Shown here: in pieces, positions 17,721-27,477 of the stretch
Position numbering within the stretch: position 1 is the first letter of the stretch
Layout: every line of letters begins with the position of its first letter
NCBI GenBank assembly: GCA_009785555.1
Contig: WQWB01000007.1
Span: forward strand, 1 to 43,098
Direction: 5' to 3'
Origin: Defluviitaleaceae bacterium
GTDB taxonomy: Bacteria; Bacillota; Clostridia; Lachnospirales; WRAX01
DNA: 43,098 bases
Program-made: the position numbers and the translations under genes
Notes under the pieces: generated by a model
The model's input: only the letters and a program-made list of their open reading frames with translations
What the model was told of the DNA's origin: nothing
Databases searched by the model: none

Positions 17721-18296
17721 TTAACGGTTAAAAGGAAGAAAAAAACCACAAACACATTGTAGGCCTAGGGGATGCGGTTGGAAAATATGGGGATACAATC
17801 TCGTGCGTGTTTCCGAAGCTATAAGAAAACCACAATCCAAACAAATACGATGAAATACACTAATTGATACCAAGCAGTACTCTAATAAATTATGGATATC
17901 AGTTGTACCCATGTAAAATACGTTATTATTGCCATGAAAACACATCGGCAAAGAATTGTGATCTAGACCCGGGCGGTTTTTTATTAACAGTTCGATTAAA
18001 GGACTATTTTTTGATATTAACAACTCATCCCGAATAGATGCGGTGCGAAATGCTTCAAATTCTAAATCAAGTAATATTCCTATGAGCACAGGATCTCCAG
18101 AAAAAATCCGATTTGACCATGAAATTGTTCCGCTTACAGCATCAGCAAATATTGTAAACTCGATTACATTTTCATTGCTAGCTATATTTCTGTCAACACC
18201 TAATGCGTGCATACTTGGATTTGCGAATATGATTGAAATTAAAGTTACAAGTAAAATAAGTAATTTAATTGTGGTAATAATCTTTAATTTAGCCAT
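17721..18296 (-). CDS. Secreted Cys-rich protein (paralog 2)
   Basis: Hydrophobic signal segment; AGGAGG RBS inside the end of the upstream gene; CFH-x19-C-x10-CxxC and CVCG. Confidence 0.7.
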   Translation of the reverse strand: MAKLKIITTIKLLILLVTLISIIFANPSMHALGVDRNIASNENVIEFTIFADAVSGTISWSNRIFSGDPVLIGILLDLEFEAFRTASIRDELLISKNSPLIELLIKNRPGLDHNSLPMCFHGNNNVFYMGTTDIHNLLEYCLVSISVFHRICLDCGFLIASETRTRLYPHIFQPHPLGLQCVCGFFLPFNR

Positions 18297-18741
18297 GATA
18301 TGTGCCTCCTGTAATATTTTTGCGGCTTTCCTTACCCGTGTCTATAATACGATAAAATCCGGGTTTCCGATGACCACATCTTATACAAGCCGGAAAAGGT
18401 CCAAAACCAAATTCGTGATAAATAGTAAATACATCAGTCATTGACCAAAGTAATAAATCACAAGTAAGGCATCGAGTTTCGGAAACATATACACGTCTCT
18501 GGCAAAACTGATCTGTTGGGCCTGATATAGATGGCGGGAGATTTGTTGTTCTCCAACGGTCATGAAAGCAAAATGAAAACGTACCAGAAGTGTCATATTC
18601 GGTGTAAAATACAACGTGACTCCATTCGGATTGGTGTTCTAAAACCAAGCCTTCATGTGCTGTTGCAGAATGAACTAAGCCAAACAACATGATTATAGAA
18701 ACAATCAATGCTGAAAGGAAACGAATTTGTTTGTTTTTCAT
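18289..18741 (-). CDS. Secreted Cys-rich protein (paralog 1)
   Basis: Signal peptide MKNKQIRFLSALIVSIIMLFGLVHSATA; CFH-x19-C-x10-CxxC-...-CIRCG. Confidence 0.7.
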   Translation of the reverse strand: MKNKQIRFLSALIVSIIMLFGLVHSATAHEGLVLEHQSEWSHVVFYTEYDTSGTFSFCFHDRWRTTNLPPSISGPTDQFCQRRVYVSETRCLTCDLLLWSMTDVFTIYHEFGFGPFPACIRCGHRKPGFYRIIDTGKESRKNITGGTYHG

Positions 18742-18853
18742 AATTAAACCTCACTTTCAATTTGTAATGTTGATGATTGCATTACACACAATTGTTAGTT
18801 ATCAACTTTTCATACGCACCCTTCCTTCCTGTGTATGAGTATTATTTGATTGT

Positions 18854-18882
18854 ATGATAACATGACAATCGATATATGTCAA
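18854..18882 (-). promoter_or_regulatory. Sigma-A promoter for secreted Cys-rich pair
   Basis: Minus strand TTGACA-N17-TATCAT. Confidence 0.75.
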
Positions 18883-19008
18883 CATTTGTTAATGAATATT
18901 TTTTTAGAAGAATTTTTTTATGTACAAATTATATAATATTAAACATCTTACCGCAACTTTTGAGTTGAGTTCAAGATATGGAATCTTTATACACATTAAT
19001 TGGATTTT

Positions 19009-19032
19009 TATTGACAAATATTTGAAAGTACG
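19009..19032 (+). repeat. 24-bp direct repeat, right copy
   Basis: Identical to 17606-17629; contains the -35 of the glgC promoter. Confidence 0.95.
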
Positions 19033-19039
19033 ATAAAAT
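19011..19039 (+). promoter_or_regulatory. Sigma-A promoter for glgCD
   Basis: TTGACA-N17-TAAAAT upstream of glgC. Confidence 0.8.
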
Positions 19040-19073
19040 TATACCAACGATATTTGTAAAGGTAGGTGGGATT

Positions 19074-20363
19074 ATGCGCGGCAAAGAGATTATTGCCATG
19101 CTTCTTGCCGGTGGGCAAGGCAGCCGGCTTGGCATTCTTACAAAGACAAAGGCGAAACCCGCTGTCAGCTACGGCGGCAAGTTTAGGATGATCGACTTCC
19201 CCCTTTCAAACTGCATAAATTCCGGTATTGACACGGTCGGAGTGCTTACGCAGTATCAGCCGCTTCTCCTTAACAAGCATATAGGCAACGGCGTGCCGTG
19301 GGATCTGGACAGGACAAGCGGAGGCACTGCCATCCTCCAGCCCCATCAAAAAAATGACAATACCGGGGATTGGTACAGCGGCTCGGCAAACGCCGTATGC
19401 CAAAACATCAATTTTATAGATGAGTATAACCCCGAGTACGTACTTGTTTTAGGCGGGGACCATATCTATAAGATGGATTATTCCCTTATGCTTGATGCCC
19501 ACAAACAAAACAATGCGGATGCTACTATCGCTGTTATCGAGGTACCGTGGGATGAGGCATCACGCTATGGCATAATGAATGCTGATGAATCGGGCCGTGT
19601 TACGGCTTTTGTGGAGAAGCCGAAAGAGCCGGTCAGCAACCTGGCCTCGATGGGCATTTATATCTTCACTTGGAAATACCTGCGTGAAGCGCTTATTGAA
19701 TCTGACAAACTACATACGGATTCGGATTTTGGCAAGCATATCATTCCGCTTCTCCTTGAAGGCGGCAAAACGATGTTTGCGTATAAATTTACGGATTATT
19801 GGCGTGACGTAGGCACTATAGACAGCTATTTTGAATCTAACATGGAGCTTATTGCCACCGTGCCGCTTTTTAATTTGTATGAGGAACACAAGCGTATTTA
19901 TACGAACAGCCCGCACCAGCCGCCGCAATACACGGGTGAGAATGCGGACGTGCGCGGCTCGCTTCTTTCGGAAGGGTGCGAGATTTACGGAACGGTAATT
20001 AATTCCGTGTTAGGCTATGGCGTTAAAGTGCATAACGGAGCGCGGGTTGTAAACTCCATTGTCATGGAAAACTGTAACATCGGCCGCGACACGGTTATTG
20101 AAGATTGCATTTTGGATGAAAACAGCCTTATAGGCGACAATGTAACCATAGGTGTGTCTGTTGGCGATGATGCGCAGGCCGTAAATGAGCTGCGCCCGGA
20201 TATCTACAATACCGGCATTACAGTTATCGGAGAATATTCCAAAATCCCCGACAATGTCCGTATCGGTAAAAACTGTGTGGTTGAGGGAGTTTCGGTTTAC
20301 AGTGATTATGACTGTGGGCTTCTTGCAAACGGCAGATCCGTTATAAAACCAGTATTGATGTAG
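19074..20363 (+). CDS. glgC: Glucose-1-phosphate adenylyltransferase
   Basis: [58 protein letters not shown]. Confidence 0.97.
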   Translation: MRGKEIIAMLLAGGQGSRLGILTKTKAKPAVSYGGKFRMIDFPLSNCINSGIDTVGVLTQYQPLLLNKHIGNGVPWDLDRTSGGTAILQPHQKNDNTGDWYSGSANAVCQNINFIDEYNPEYVLVLGGDHIYKMDYSLMLDAHKQNNADATIAVIEVPWDEASRYGIMNADESGRVTAFVEKPKEPVSNLASMGIYIFTWKYLREALIESDKLHTDSDFGKHIIPLLLEGGKTMFAYKFTDYWRDVGTIDSYFESNMELIATVPLFNLYEEHKRIYTNSPHQPPQYTGENADVRGSLLSEGCEIYGTVINSVLGYGVKVHNGARVVNSIVMENCNIGRDTVIEDCILDENSLIGDNVTIGVSVGDDAQAVNELRPDIYNTGITVIGEYSKIPDNVRIGKNCVVEGVSVYSDYDCGLLANGRSVIKPVLM

Positions 20364-20371
20364 AGGGGGGT

Positions 20372-21493
20372 ATGAAAATGAAAGCTATCGGAATCGTTTT
20401 GACCGGCGGCAATAATGAACGCTTAGGCGACCTAACCAGCGTCCGTGCTGCGTCGGCTTTACCTATGGGTTCGTGCTACAGGGTTATAGATTTCCCAATC
20501 AGCAATATGGCTAATTCCGGCATCAATAAAATCGCCGTTATCACCCAATATAACAGCCGTTCCCTGCATGACCATCTAAGTTCGGAAAAATGGTGGGATT
20601 TGGGGCGTAAGCATGGCGGCCTGTTCGTATTCACGCCGTTTCAATCTAACGATAATAACCTCTGGTACAGGGGAACGGCGGATTCCATCTACCAAAACAT
20701 AGCGTTTTTGAAACGTTCTAAAGAAGAGTTGGTGGTTATCGCATCAGGTAACTGTGTTTATAAAATGGATTTTAAAAAGTTAATTGAGCATCATATGGAA
20801 AAAGGCGCGGACATAACGATCGCCGCCAAAAATATAGCTGGTACGGATATAAACCCATGTGAGTTTGGCGTGCTTACGCTGGATGAAAACGGCATAGTGG
20901 CAGATTTTGAGGAGAAGCCGTTTGAAACGGAAAGCCGCATCATATCCATGGGGATTTATGTTATATCTAGGCTTTTACTGATAGAGCTACTTGAAAAGGC
21001 AATAGCAGATGATCGGTTTGAGCTTGTGACGGGTATTTTGATACACTATCGCAAAAAATATAGGATGTCTGCGTTTATGTTTGACGGGTATTGGTCGGCG
21101 ATAAATAGCGTGGATGCGTATTATAACACGAATATGGATTTTTTGCGCCACGATGTGCGTAAGACGCTTGTGCATACGTTTCCGCATATCGAGTCCAAAC
21201 CGAAGGACGAGCCGCCCGCAAAGTTCAACCACCACAGCGAATCTAGGAACTGCCTCGTCGGCAGCGGCACGATTTTAAACGGTAAGGTCGTAAATAGCGT
21301 TATCTTCCGCAAGGTGTTCACTTGGGAAAATTCATATATCAATAATTCTATTATTATGGAAGGTTGCCAAATTGCCAGCGGTTGCGTTGTAGAGCATGCG
21401 ATTCTCGATAAAGATGTTATGGTTACAGCCGGTAGGCATGTGTGCGGCACACCAGGTAAACCGGTGATTGTAAGGAAAGAGACTGTTATCTAA
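20372..21493 (+). CDS. glgD: Glucose-1-phosphate adenylyltransferase subunit GlgD
   Basis: GlgC-like with degenerate catalytic motif (GNCVYKMDF); adjacent to glgC. Confidence 0.93.
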   Translation: MKMKAIGIVLTGGNNERLGDLTSVRAASALPMGSCYRVIDFPISNMANSGINKIAVITQYNSRSLHDHLSSEKWWDLGRKHGGLFVFTPFQSNDNNLWYRGTADSIYQNIAFLKRSKEELVVIASGNCVYKMDFKKLIEHHMEKGADITIAAKNIAGTDINPCEFGVLTLDENGIVADFEEKPFETESRIISMGIYVISRLLLIELLEKAIADDRFELVTGILIHYRKKYRMSAFMFDGYWSAINSVDAYYNTNMDFLRHDVRKTLVHTFPHIESKPKDEPPAKFNHHSESRNCLVGSGTILNGKVVNSVIFRKVFTWENSYINNSIIMEGCQIASGCVVEHAILDKDVMVTAGRHVCGTPGKPVIVRKETVI

Positions 21494-22275
21494 TGGCGTT
21501 GGAAAACTACTACAACAGTTACAATGAAGATGGTCGGCTTGCATCTAGGCATGGGCAGGTCGAGTTTTTGACGACCATGCGGTACATTGAAAGATATCTA
21601 ACACCGGGAGTGAAGGTGCTGGAAATTGGTGCGGGGTCAGGGCGTTACAGCCGTGCAATTGCCGATTTGGGTTACGATGTGGCCGCAGTGGAGCTTGTTG
21701 AAAGTAATATTGAGGTTTTTAAGTCGCGTCTAAAACCGGAGCAGAGAATCAGTGTTGCGCAGGGTAACGCATTGGATCTATCTATGTTTGCGGATGCTTG
21801 CTTTGACATGACGCTGGTGCTTGGGCCGATGTATCATATGTATACGGAAGACGACAAAGCCCTTGTTATATCCGAGGCACTCCGCGTTACGAAGCCTGGC
21901 GGCGTGCTGTTCGTTGCGTATTGCCATAGCGACGCAAGCATTGTTCATTCCGGGTTTGCCTTAAAGAGCTTTGATGTGCTGGACTATATGGAGCGCGGCA
22001 AAATTAACCCGGATACATTTGAGACGTTTAGTGAACCGGCAGATATTTTTGAGTTGATACGCAAAGAGGACATTGACCGTCTGATGAGCCGTTTTGATGT
22101 GGAACGCCTGCATTACATAGCGACGGATTTGTTTTCAAGGTATATAATGGATGCGCTTAAGGAAATGATTAATGAGGAGTACGGGTTGTACCTGCGTTAT
22201 CACTTCGCCGTGTGCGAAAGGGCGGATATGGTTGGCATTACGCACCATAGCTTAGATGTTTTCCGCAAAAATTAA
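21493..22275 (+). CDS. Class I SAM-dependent methyltransferase
   Basis: VLEIGAGSGRYSRAIADLGYDVAAVELVESNIE; LVLGPMYHMYTEDDKALVISEALRVTKPGGVLFVAY. Confidence 0.9.
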   Translation: MALENYYNSYNEDGRLASRHGQVEFLTTMRYIERYLTPGVKVLEIGAGSGRYSRAIADLGYDVAAVELVESNIEVFKSRLKPEQRISVAQGNALDLSMFADACFDMTLVLGPMYHMYTEDDKALVISEALRVTKPGGVLFVAYCHSDASIVHSGFALKSFDVLDYMERGKINPDTFETFSEPADIFELIRKEDIDRLMSRFDVERLHYIATDLFSRYIMDALKEMINEEYGLYLRYHFAVCERADMVGITHHSLDVFRKN

Positions 22276-22993
22276 AAATATTAAACGTATGGCGTCGCGC
22301 GCGGGTGCTTTGTTTTTGGAGCTTATTTACCCCGCGCGTTGTTGCTTGTGCAACGATGTGCGGGCGTACGTGTCTAAAGAACGTATATGTAATGCCTGCA
22401 GGGTTGATTTGGGGACGCTTGCGGCACCGCGGTGTGACATGCTGCCGACGGTGTATAGCGCGTTGTCGCGTGTATATGCGGCATACGAATATAAAGGCAA
22501 CATACGAGACCTTGTGTGGCGGTTTAAGTTTGAGGGAGTTAAGGAAATAGCGGACGGAATGGCGGAGCTGATTAAAATAGCGGCATGGCCGCCGTCGTTT
22601 GTGCGTGATGTAGGAGAGGCTGATTACTTTATCCCCATACCACTACATAAAAGCCGTATGAAGGATCGTGGATTTAACCAAAGTGAGGTTTTGGCGGATA
22701 AATTGGCTGAAATTTATGGCATAACTTGCATGGATGCCTTATCTCGCGTAAAGAAGACAACGCCGATGTACGGACTGACGCGCACAGAGCGGCTTGAAAA
22801 CGTGCGCGGCGTTTTCGATGTGAATGAAAAGTATGTAGGGTTATTGAAGAGCAAAACCGTCGTTTTGATTGACGATATATACACAACAGGCGTTACTGCC
22901 GAGGAATGTGCGCATACGTTGGTTCGACATGGTGTGAATAGGGTGTATCTGCTGGCTTTTTCTATCGTAACAGAAATGGGGGGTAATACATGA
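22256..22993 (+). CDS. comF: ComF family phosphoribosyltransferase-like protein
   Basis: CCLCNDV...CNAC zinc finger; RMKDRGFNQSEVLADKLAE; TVVLIDDIYTTGVTAEECA PRTase motif. Confidence 0.9.
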   Translation: MFSAKIKNIKRMASRAGALFLELIYPARCCLCNDVRAYVSKERICNACRVDLGTLAAPRCDMLPTVYSALSRVYAAYEYKGNIRDLVWRFKFEGVKEIADGMAELIKIAAWPPSFVRDVGEADYFIPIPLHKSRMKDRGFNQSEVLADKLAEIYGITCMDALSRVKKTTPMYGLTRTERLENVRGVFDVNEKYVGLLKSKTVVLIDDIYTTGVTAEECAHTLVRHGVNRVYLLAFSIVTEMGGNT

Positions 22994-23991
22994 ATTGTAA
23001 AATTATTAGAAGAGAGCATATTTTTAAAACGGAAACATTTTTTCCGCAGTGCCATGCTTCAACGGTGGAGATGATGCCATGCGGCGGAGTTGCGGCGGCA
23101 TGGTTTGCAGGCAGCCATGAAAAGGCGGCGGATGTTGCTATATGGTTTTCCGTATTGGCGGACATAAAAAACGGCCGCTGGTCTGTCCCGCGCAAAATAG
23201 CGGAGCATCCAGGCGTGCCATGTTGGAATCCTGTGTTATTCGTGAACGCGGAAGAGCTTATAATTTATTATAAAGTAGGGCATGAAATTACGGAATGGTG
23301 TACATATACTACAACATCAAGTGACGGCGGAGCTACGTGGACGGCGGCAAGCGAACTTGTGCCGGGTGATGCCAGTGGCGGCAGGGGGCCGGTAAAAAAT
23401 AAAAACCTGCGCCTTAAAAACGGCATAATCTTAGCACCGACGTCGGTCGAGAAACCGTTGTGGGAATGCTTTGTTGATATATCTCGCGATGATGGCAAAA
23501 CTTGGGTAAAATCCGCAACCGTGCCGCGCAAGCATAATGAGTTTACGGGTACGGGCATTATCCAACCTACGCTTTGGGAAGGTAAGGGGGGGTTAACCCA
23601 CATGCTGATGAGGAGTAGTGAAGGGTGTATTTATCAAAGCTACTCTGCCGATTTTGGAGGGACATGGAGTGTGGCTGAAAGGACGGAACTGCCGAATAAT
23701 AATTGCGGTATTGATGCAATAAAACTCGCTGATGGGCGCGTTGTGCTTGCGTATAATGCCGTGGCCGGTAACTGGGCGGCGCGATCGCCTATCGCGCTTA
23801 TTATTTCGGAGGATGACGGCAGGACATGGGGTGAGCCTATCGTACTTGAGCATACTCCGTGCGATCCTAAGATAAATATTGAGGATACGGAGTTTTCGTA
23901 CCCAGCAATTGTTGCACGAGATAATGAAGTTTTTATTACATACACATGGAAAAGGCGGACGATTGCATTTTGGTGTATTGAAATTTGTTGA
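22990..23991 (+). CDS. Exo-alpha-sialidase/BNR-repeat family protein
   Basis: SDGGATWTAASE, SRDDGKTWVKSAT, SEDDGRTWGEPI Asp-box repeats. Confidence 0.85.
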   Translation: MNCKIIRREHIFKTETFFPQCHASTVEMMPCGGVAAAWFAGSHEKAADVAIWFSVLADIKNGRWSVPRKIAEHPGVPCWNPVLFVNAEELIIYYKVGHEITEWCTYTTTSSDGGATWTAASELVPGDASGGRGPVKNKNLRLKNGIILAPTSVEKPLWECFVDISRDDGKTWVKSATVPRKHNEFTGTGIIQPTLWEGKGGLTHMLMRSSEGCIYQSYSADFGGTWSVAERTELPNNNCGIDAIKLADGRVVLAYNAVAGNWAARSPIALIISEDDGRTWGEPIVLEHTPCDPKINIEDTEFSYPAIVARDNEVFITYTWKRRTIAFWCIEIC

Positions 23992-24038
23992 GGGGCGTTG
24001 GCTTAAATATTTGTTACGCTGAAGCCGTACCACCCCGT

Positions 24039-24087
24039 CTGCGCCAAAGGCAGGCGCAGCCACCCCTCCGATGGAGGGGAATTTTTT
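24039..24087 (+). terminator. Double-hairpin terminator
   Basis: CTGCGCC-N7-GGCGCAG then CCCCTCC-GAT-GGAGGGG followed by AATTTTTTA. Confidence 0.75.
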
Positions 24088-24118
24088 ATGTTTCCGTAAC
24101 TTAAAGAGCATATTTGTT

Positions 24119-24545
24119 TTAATTTATCGTTTTTTGTTCATATAGCTCAAGATAACCACGTTTGTTATGGCATATCTCAGCCCATTTCATAATGGCACCT
24201 AAAACAAAAACTGGATCATATACCGATTCGCCTAATTTCTTTCCGAAATGACGAAAAGCAATGGCACCTACAACAGTATCTAATTCACATCCTGGTTGCC
24301 CTAGTTTATAATTACGTCCATTACCTTTTTTTGCTTTACCGCCATTTTCATGCAATAAGCCATAAATTATATCAAATACCTTTAAAACAATAAAGGTCTT
24401 TAGGATGTTTATCTGTTTTAAAAGCTTTTTTGTCATCAGATAAAGTTATATCGAAGGGTTTGCCGTTTAACATGTGGACTGTGGCTATTCCGCCTGCTTT
24501 TATTAGCTTATCACGGATAATATCAGATGCTTTTATGTAGTGCAC
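24119..24545 (-). pseudogene. Hypothetical gene split by a +1 frameshift
   Basis: Frame 1 (24545-24372) VHYIKASDIIRDKLIKAGGIATVHMLNGKPFDITLSDDKKAFKTDKHPKDLYCFKGI*; a frame shift near 24380 continues VFDIIYGLLHENGGKAKKG...LELYEQKTIN. Confidence 0.55.
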
Positions 24546-24596
24546 ATTAACGAGTATTTATAACACCGCCTTTTTCAATATAATTGAAATTGAAAA

Positions 24597-26852
24597 CTAC
24601 CCGCCAACCCTAATCGTCACCTGCATACCTTGTGGCACGCGTTGCCACGGGCTGGGTGATTGGCTGTTTACATGGTTTATATCCTCGTCGCGCATGTTGT
24701 TTTGGCTGAAAACGATATGCGGGATAAAACCGGCTTCCGATACGGCTATACGAGCCTGTCGGAGCGACATGCCATCTAAGTCCGGTACGGCGGCAAGTGT
24801 TGCATCATCGCTGTTTTCCACAAACAGGAATACGGAACCGCTGGTTGTAATCGTAGTACCGGGTAGGGGGAATTGCGCCGCTACAATGTCGCCGTTGCCG
24901 ATAAGCTCAAACGGAACGCCTTGGTTGTTAAGTATAGCCGCAGCTTCGTTTACGCGCATGTTTGAAAAATCCCTAACAGGTACAGTATTTGCCGCGGTTT
25001 GAGCCTGATCTGTGGACGGTATGCGTCGGTAGTTAATAATGTTGGAGACAAGTTCCGTGAACATATACCTAGCGGGTGCGGTTGTGCCGTCACCTGTGTC
25101 GTATATTGTTACCAAGACAACGTATTGAGGGTTTTCCGCGGGGAAATAACCTACGAAGGCTGTGGCTACGTAATGGTCTGGCGATTCGCGCAGGCCTTGG
25201 TCAGCCGTACCGGATTTGCCGCCGATGTTGTGGCCGGGCAAGCGTGCAAGACGTGCCGTGCCGGTAACGAATGTTTCCACCATTGCGTCGCGCAGCCAGT
25301 CAGACACCTCCGCCGAAAGGACTTGGCGCTGTATGAGGGGCTGATGTTCTTGTACGACGCGGTTGTTTTGGTCTATTACATGTGAAACGACGAAGGGCTG
25401 CATTAGATAGCCGCCGTTTATAAGCGATGAAAATGCGGTTATGGCTTGTATCGGCGTTATCCTTAACGTTTGTCCGAAGCTGGATGCCGCAAGTTCGGAC
25501 GGGCGCATGTTTGGTCCGTGCTGGAGCCCCGCCGCGCTTGCCTCCGCGGGTAGGTCTATACCCGTGCGCTGGCCGAAACCGAAGTAGCGCTGGAATTGAT
25601 AGAAAAGCGGCCCACCCATTTGCTCCGCAATAAGCATCAGCGCAACGTTGCATGAGTAGGCGTTGGCTTGGCGCACGTCGACGCGGCCGTGGCCGACGCG
25701 GCGGTGGCAGTTCATGCGGAAGCCATCGCGATAGAGAAAGCCGTTGCAGACGAACGTGTCGTTGAAGTCGATAACACCTGCCTCTAACGCGGCTGCGATA
25801 ACGAATGGTTTAAATATCGATCCTGGTTCAAACGTGTGCGTTATATTAAAATTTTGCCAAATAGACTCAAAGTTCGACGCAAGTGTCGCGTTATCTAAAT
25901 CCGCCCACTGGGCAGCTAAGTGTGTGCTTGTTAAGTACGCTGGGTTCATTGCGTGGTTTAAGTCAAAGGAAGGGTAGGTGGCCATAGCTACGATCGCGCC
26001 GGTCCATGGGTTCATCACGATTGCAATTGTGTGGCGCGCATTGTGCGCGTTGCCGTATTTTGCGGCAACTTCCTCCGCTATTTGCTGTATAACGAGGTCT
26101 AATGTCGTAACGATTGTGTGTCCTTGTTGCGCCTCAACGCGCTCCGTTATAATACCAAGCCCGCCTGGATCGTAGATCCTGAATAAACGCCCAGGTACGC
26201 CGGACAGTTCGCGGTTAAACCTAGATTCAAGCCCTCTTATCGAGTCACCCCATTCAAATCCTATAATCTGAGGTGCGATATTGCCGTATAGATACGTTCG
26301 TTGGCTGGTTTCCTGTAGGTGGACGTGGCGTATGGGGCCGCGCGGGTCGTTGTCAGTCCTGCGTACCGTTCTTGCGGCTTGAAGCTCCATGGCCGTCTCA
26401 AGTGATACGTAACGGGCAAAGATCCGGTGGTGCGTGTCAAAAACGGGTCGCCCGTCTTCGCGCAGAGCGAGGTGCGGCCACAATTCTTCCGTGGGTATGC
26501 CTAATATTTCAGACACGCGGGATATTATGTCCGCCTGTTGCTCTTGCGTCATGCCGACTAAGTGCCGTACATCCATGAAGACATGGTATTTTATGGTGGA
26601 GAAGGCAAGTACTTGGTGGTTACGGTCTAAAATCGTACCTCTGTTCGGCATTACGGATGCTTCCGTACCTGGTGGGCGGCGGCGTACAAGCTGGCCGATG
26701 CTTAGGCGCGTAAACTCGTCGCCGTGGGTATCGATTAAAGCCCAAATTTGAATGGCTAAAAACGAGAGAGCAAAAACGCCTAAAAGAGTAAAGGCGATGA
26801 GTTTGTTTCTCATCGACCTTGTAATGTGCTTATTAAATTTACTTTTCTTCAC
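24597..26852 (-). CDS. Penicillin-binding protein 2 / SpoVD-FtsI type transpeptidase with PASTA domains
   Basis: FEPGSIFKPFVIAAALE (SxxK), SCNVAL (SxN), IGGKSGTAD (KSG); C-terminal PASTA repeats; GTG start after ftsL. Confidence 0.93.
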   Translation of the reverse strand: MKKSKFNKHITRSMRNKLIAFTLLGVFALSFLAIQIWALIDTHGDEFTRLSIGQLVRRRPPGTEASVMPNRGTILDRNHQVLAFSTIKYHVFMDVRHLVGMTQEQQADIISRVSEILGIPTEELWPHLALREDGRPVFDTHHRIFARYVSLETAMELQAARTVRRTDNDPRGPIRHVHLQETSQRTYLYGNIAPQIIGFEWGDSIRGLESRFNRELSGVPGRLFRIYDPGGLGIITERVEAQQGHTIVTTLDLVIQQIAEEVAAKYGNAHNARHTIAIVMNPWTGAIVAMATYPSFDLNHAMNPAYLTSTHLAAQWADLDNATLASNFESIWQNFNITHTFEPGSIFKPFVIAAALEAGVIDFNDTFVCNGFLYRDGFRMNCHRRVGHGRVDVRQANAYSCNVALMLIAEQMGGPLFYQFQRYFGFGQRTGIDLPAEASAAGLQHGPNMRPSELAASSFGQTLRITPIQAITAFSSLINGGYLMQPFVVSHVIDQNNRVVQEHQPLIQRQVLSAEVSDWLRDAMVETFVTGTARLARLPGHNIGGKSGTADQGLRESPDHYVATAFVGYFPAENPQYVVLVTIYDTGDGTTAPARYMFTELVSNIINYRRIPSTDQAQTAANTVPVRDFSNMRVNEAAAILNNQGVPFELIGNGDIVAAQFPLPGTTITTSGSVFLFVENSDDATLAAVPDLDGMSLRQARIAVSEAGFIPHIVFSQNNMRDEDINHVNSQSPSPWQRVPQGMQVTIRVGG

Positions 26853-26854
26853 AG

Positions 26855-27460
26855 TTAACCCTCCGATCTTATAAAGCCGCGGAACATGCGTATAATGTTT
26901 TGCCATAAACTGCTTTCTTGTTCCGTTTGCCAACCGAGATCATGTCGTGTCGTAAAGTCTCCTGCAATTTCAGGTATTAGGATAATTTGATGCGACGCAG
27001 GTAAAGCCATTCCAAGTACCTGTGTGGCAAAGCTCTCTATCTCCACTAAATCATGAGAAGCGTTTATTTCGCCGCGAAGAGCGATATTGTCCCGCGTTAA
27101 GCGAGTTAGTGAGTTTTGAAGTTCATTAAATTCGCGCTGCATACTGGATACGTGATAGCTGGCAAAAACGGCAAGTAAAAGCAGTGATAGGATGAAAAGT
27201 GCGCCTACTGACCGTATTATAATGACTGAAAACGGCAAGGCAATAACAGTTTTAGATACGGCGTTAGGCTCCGGCATGGCGTTAATAGATGTTTTTTTTA
27301 CTGCGTTGCCGCGTATTGCCGGTTTTGCTTGGCTTAGCGGCATCTGTGCATATGTGGAACGGGGACTGTTCTTCGAAATTGACGGCGCGGGAATAGATGC
27401 GCCACCCAGGTAACGTAAATAAGCGTCATCATATTTTTGTTGTCTGGCGGCTTGTGCCAT
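26855..27460 (-). CDS. FtsL-like septum formation protein
   Basis: Single TM plus coiled coil between rsmH and pbp in the mra cluster. Confidence 0.7.
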   Translation of the reverse strand: MAQAARQQKYDDAYLRYLGGASIPAPSISKNSPRSTYAQMPLSQAKPAIRGNAVKKTSINAMPEPNAVSKTVIALPFSVIIIRSVGALFILSLLLLAVFASYHVSSMQREFNELQNSLTRLTRDNIALRGEINASHDLVEIESFATQVLGMALPASHQIILIPEIAGDFTTRHDLGWQTEQESSLWQNIIRMFRGFIRSEG

Positions 27461-27477
27461 GATATCCCCCTTGTTTA

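Noticed and set aside
17606-19032. 24-bp direct repeat considered as a classic IS target-site duplication
   Set aside because: No transposase or terminal inverted repeats seen, and 24 bp is longer than most target duplications; kept as an unexplained cassette instead.
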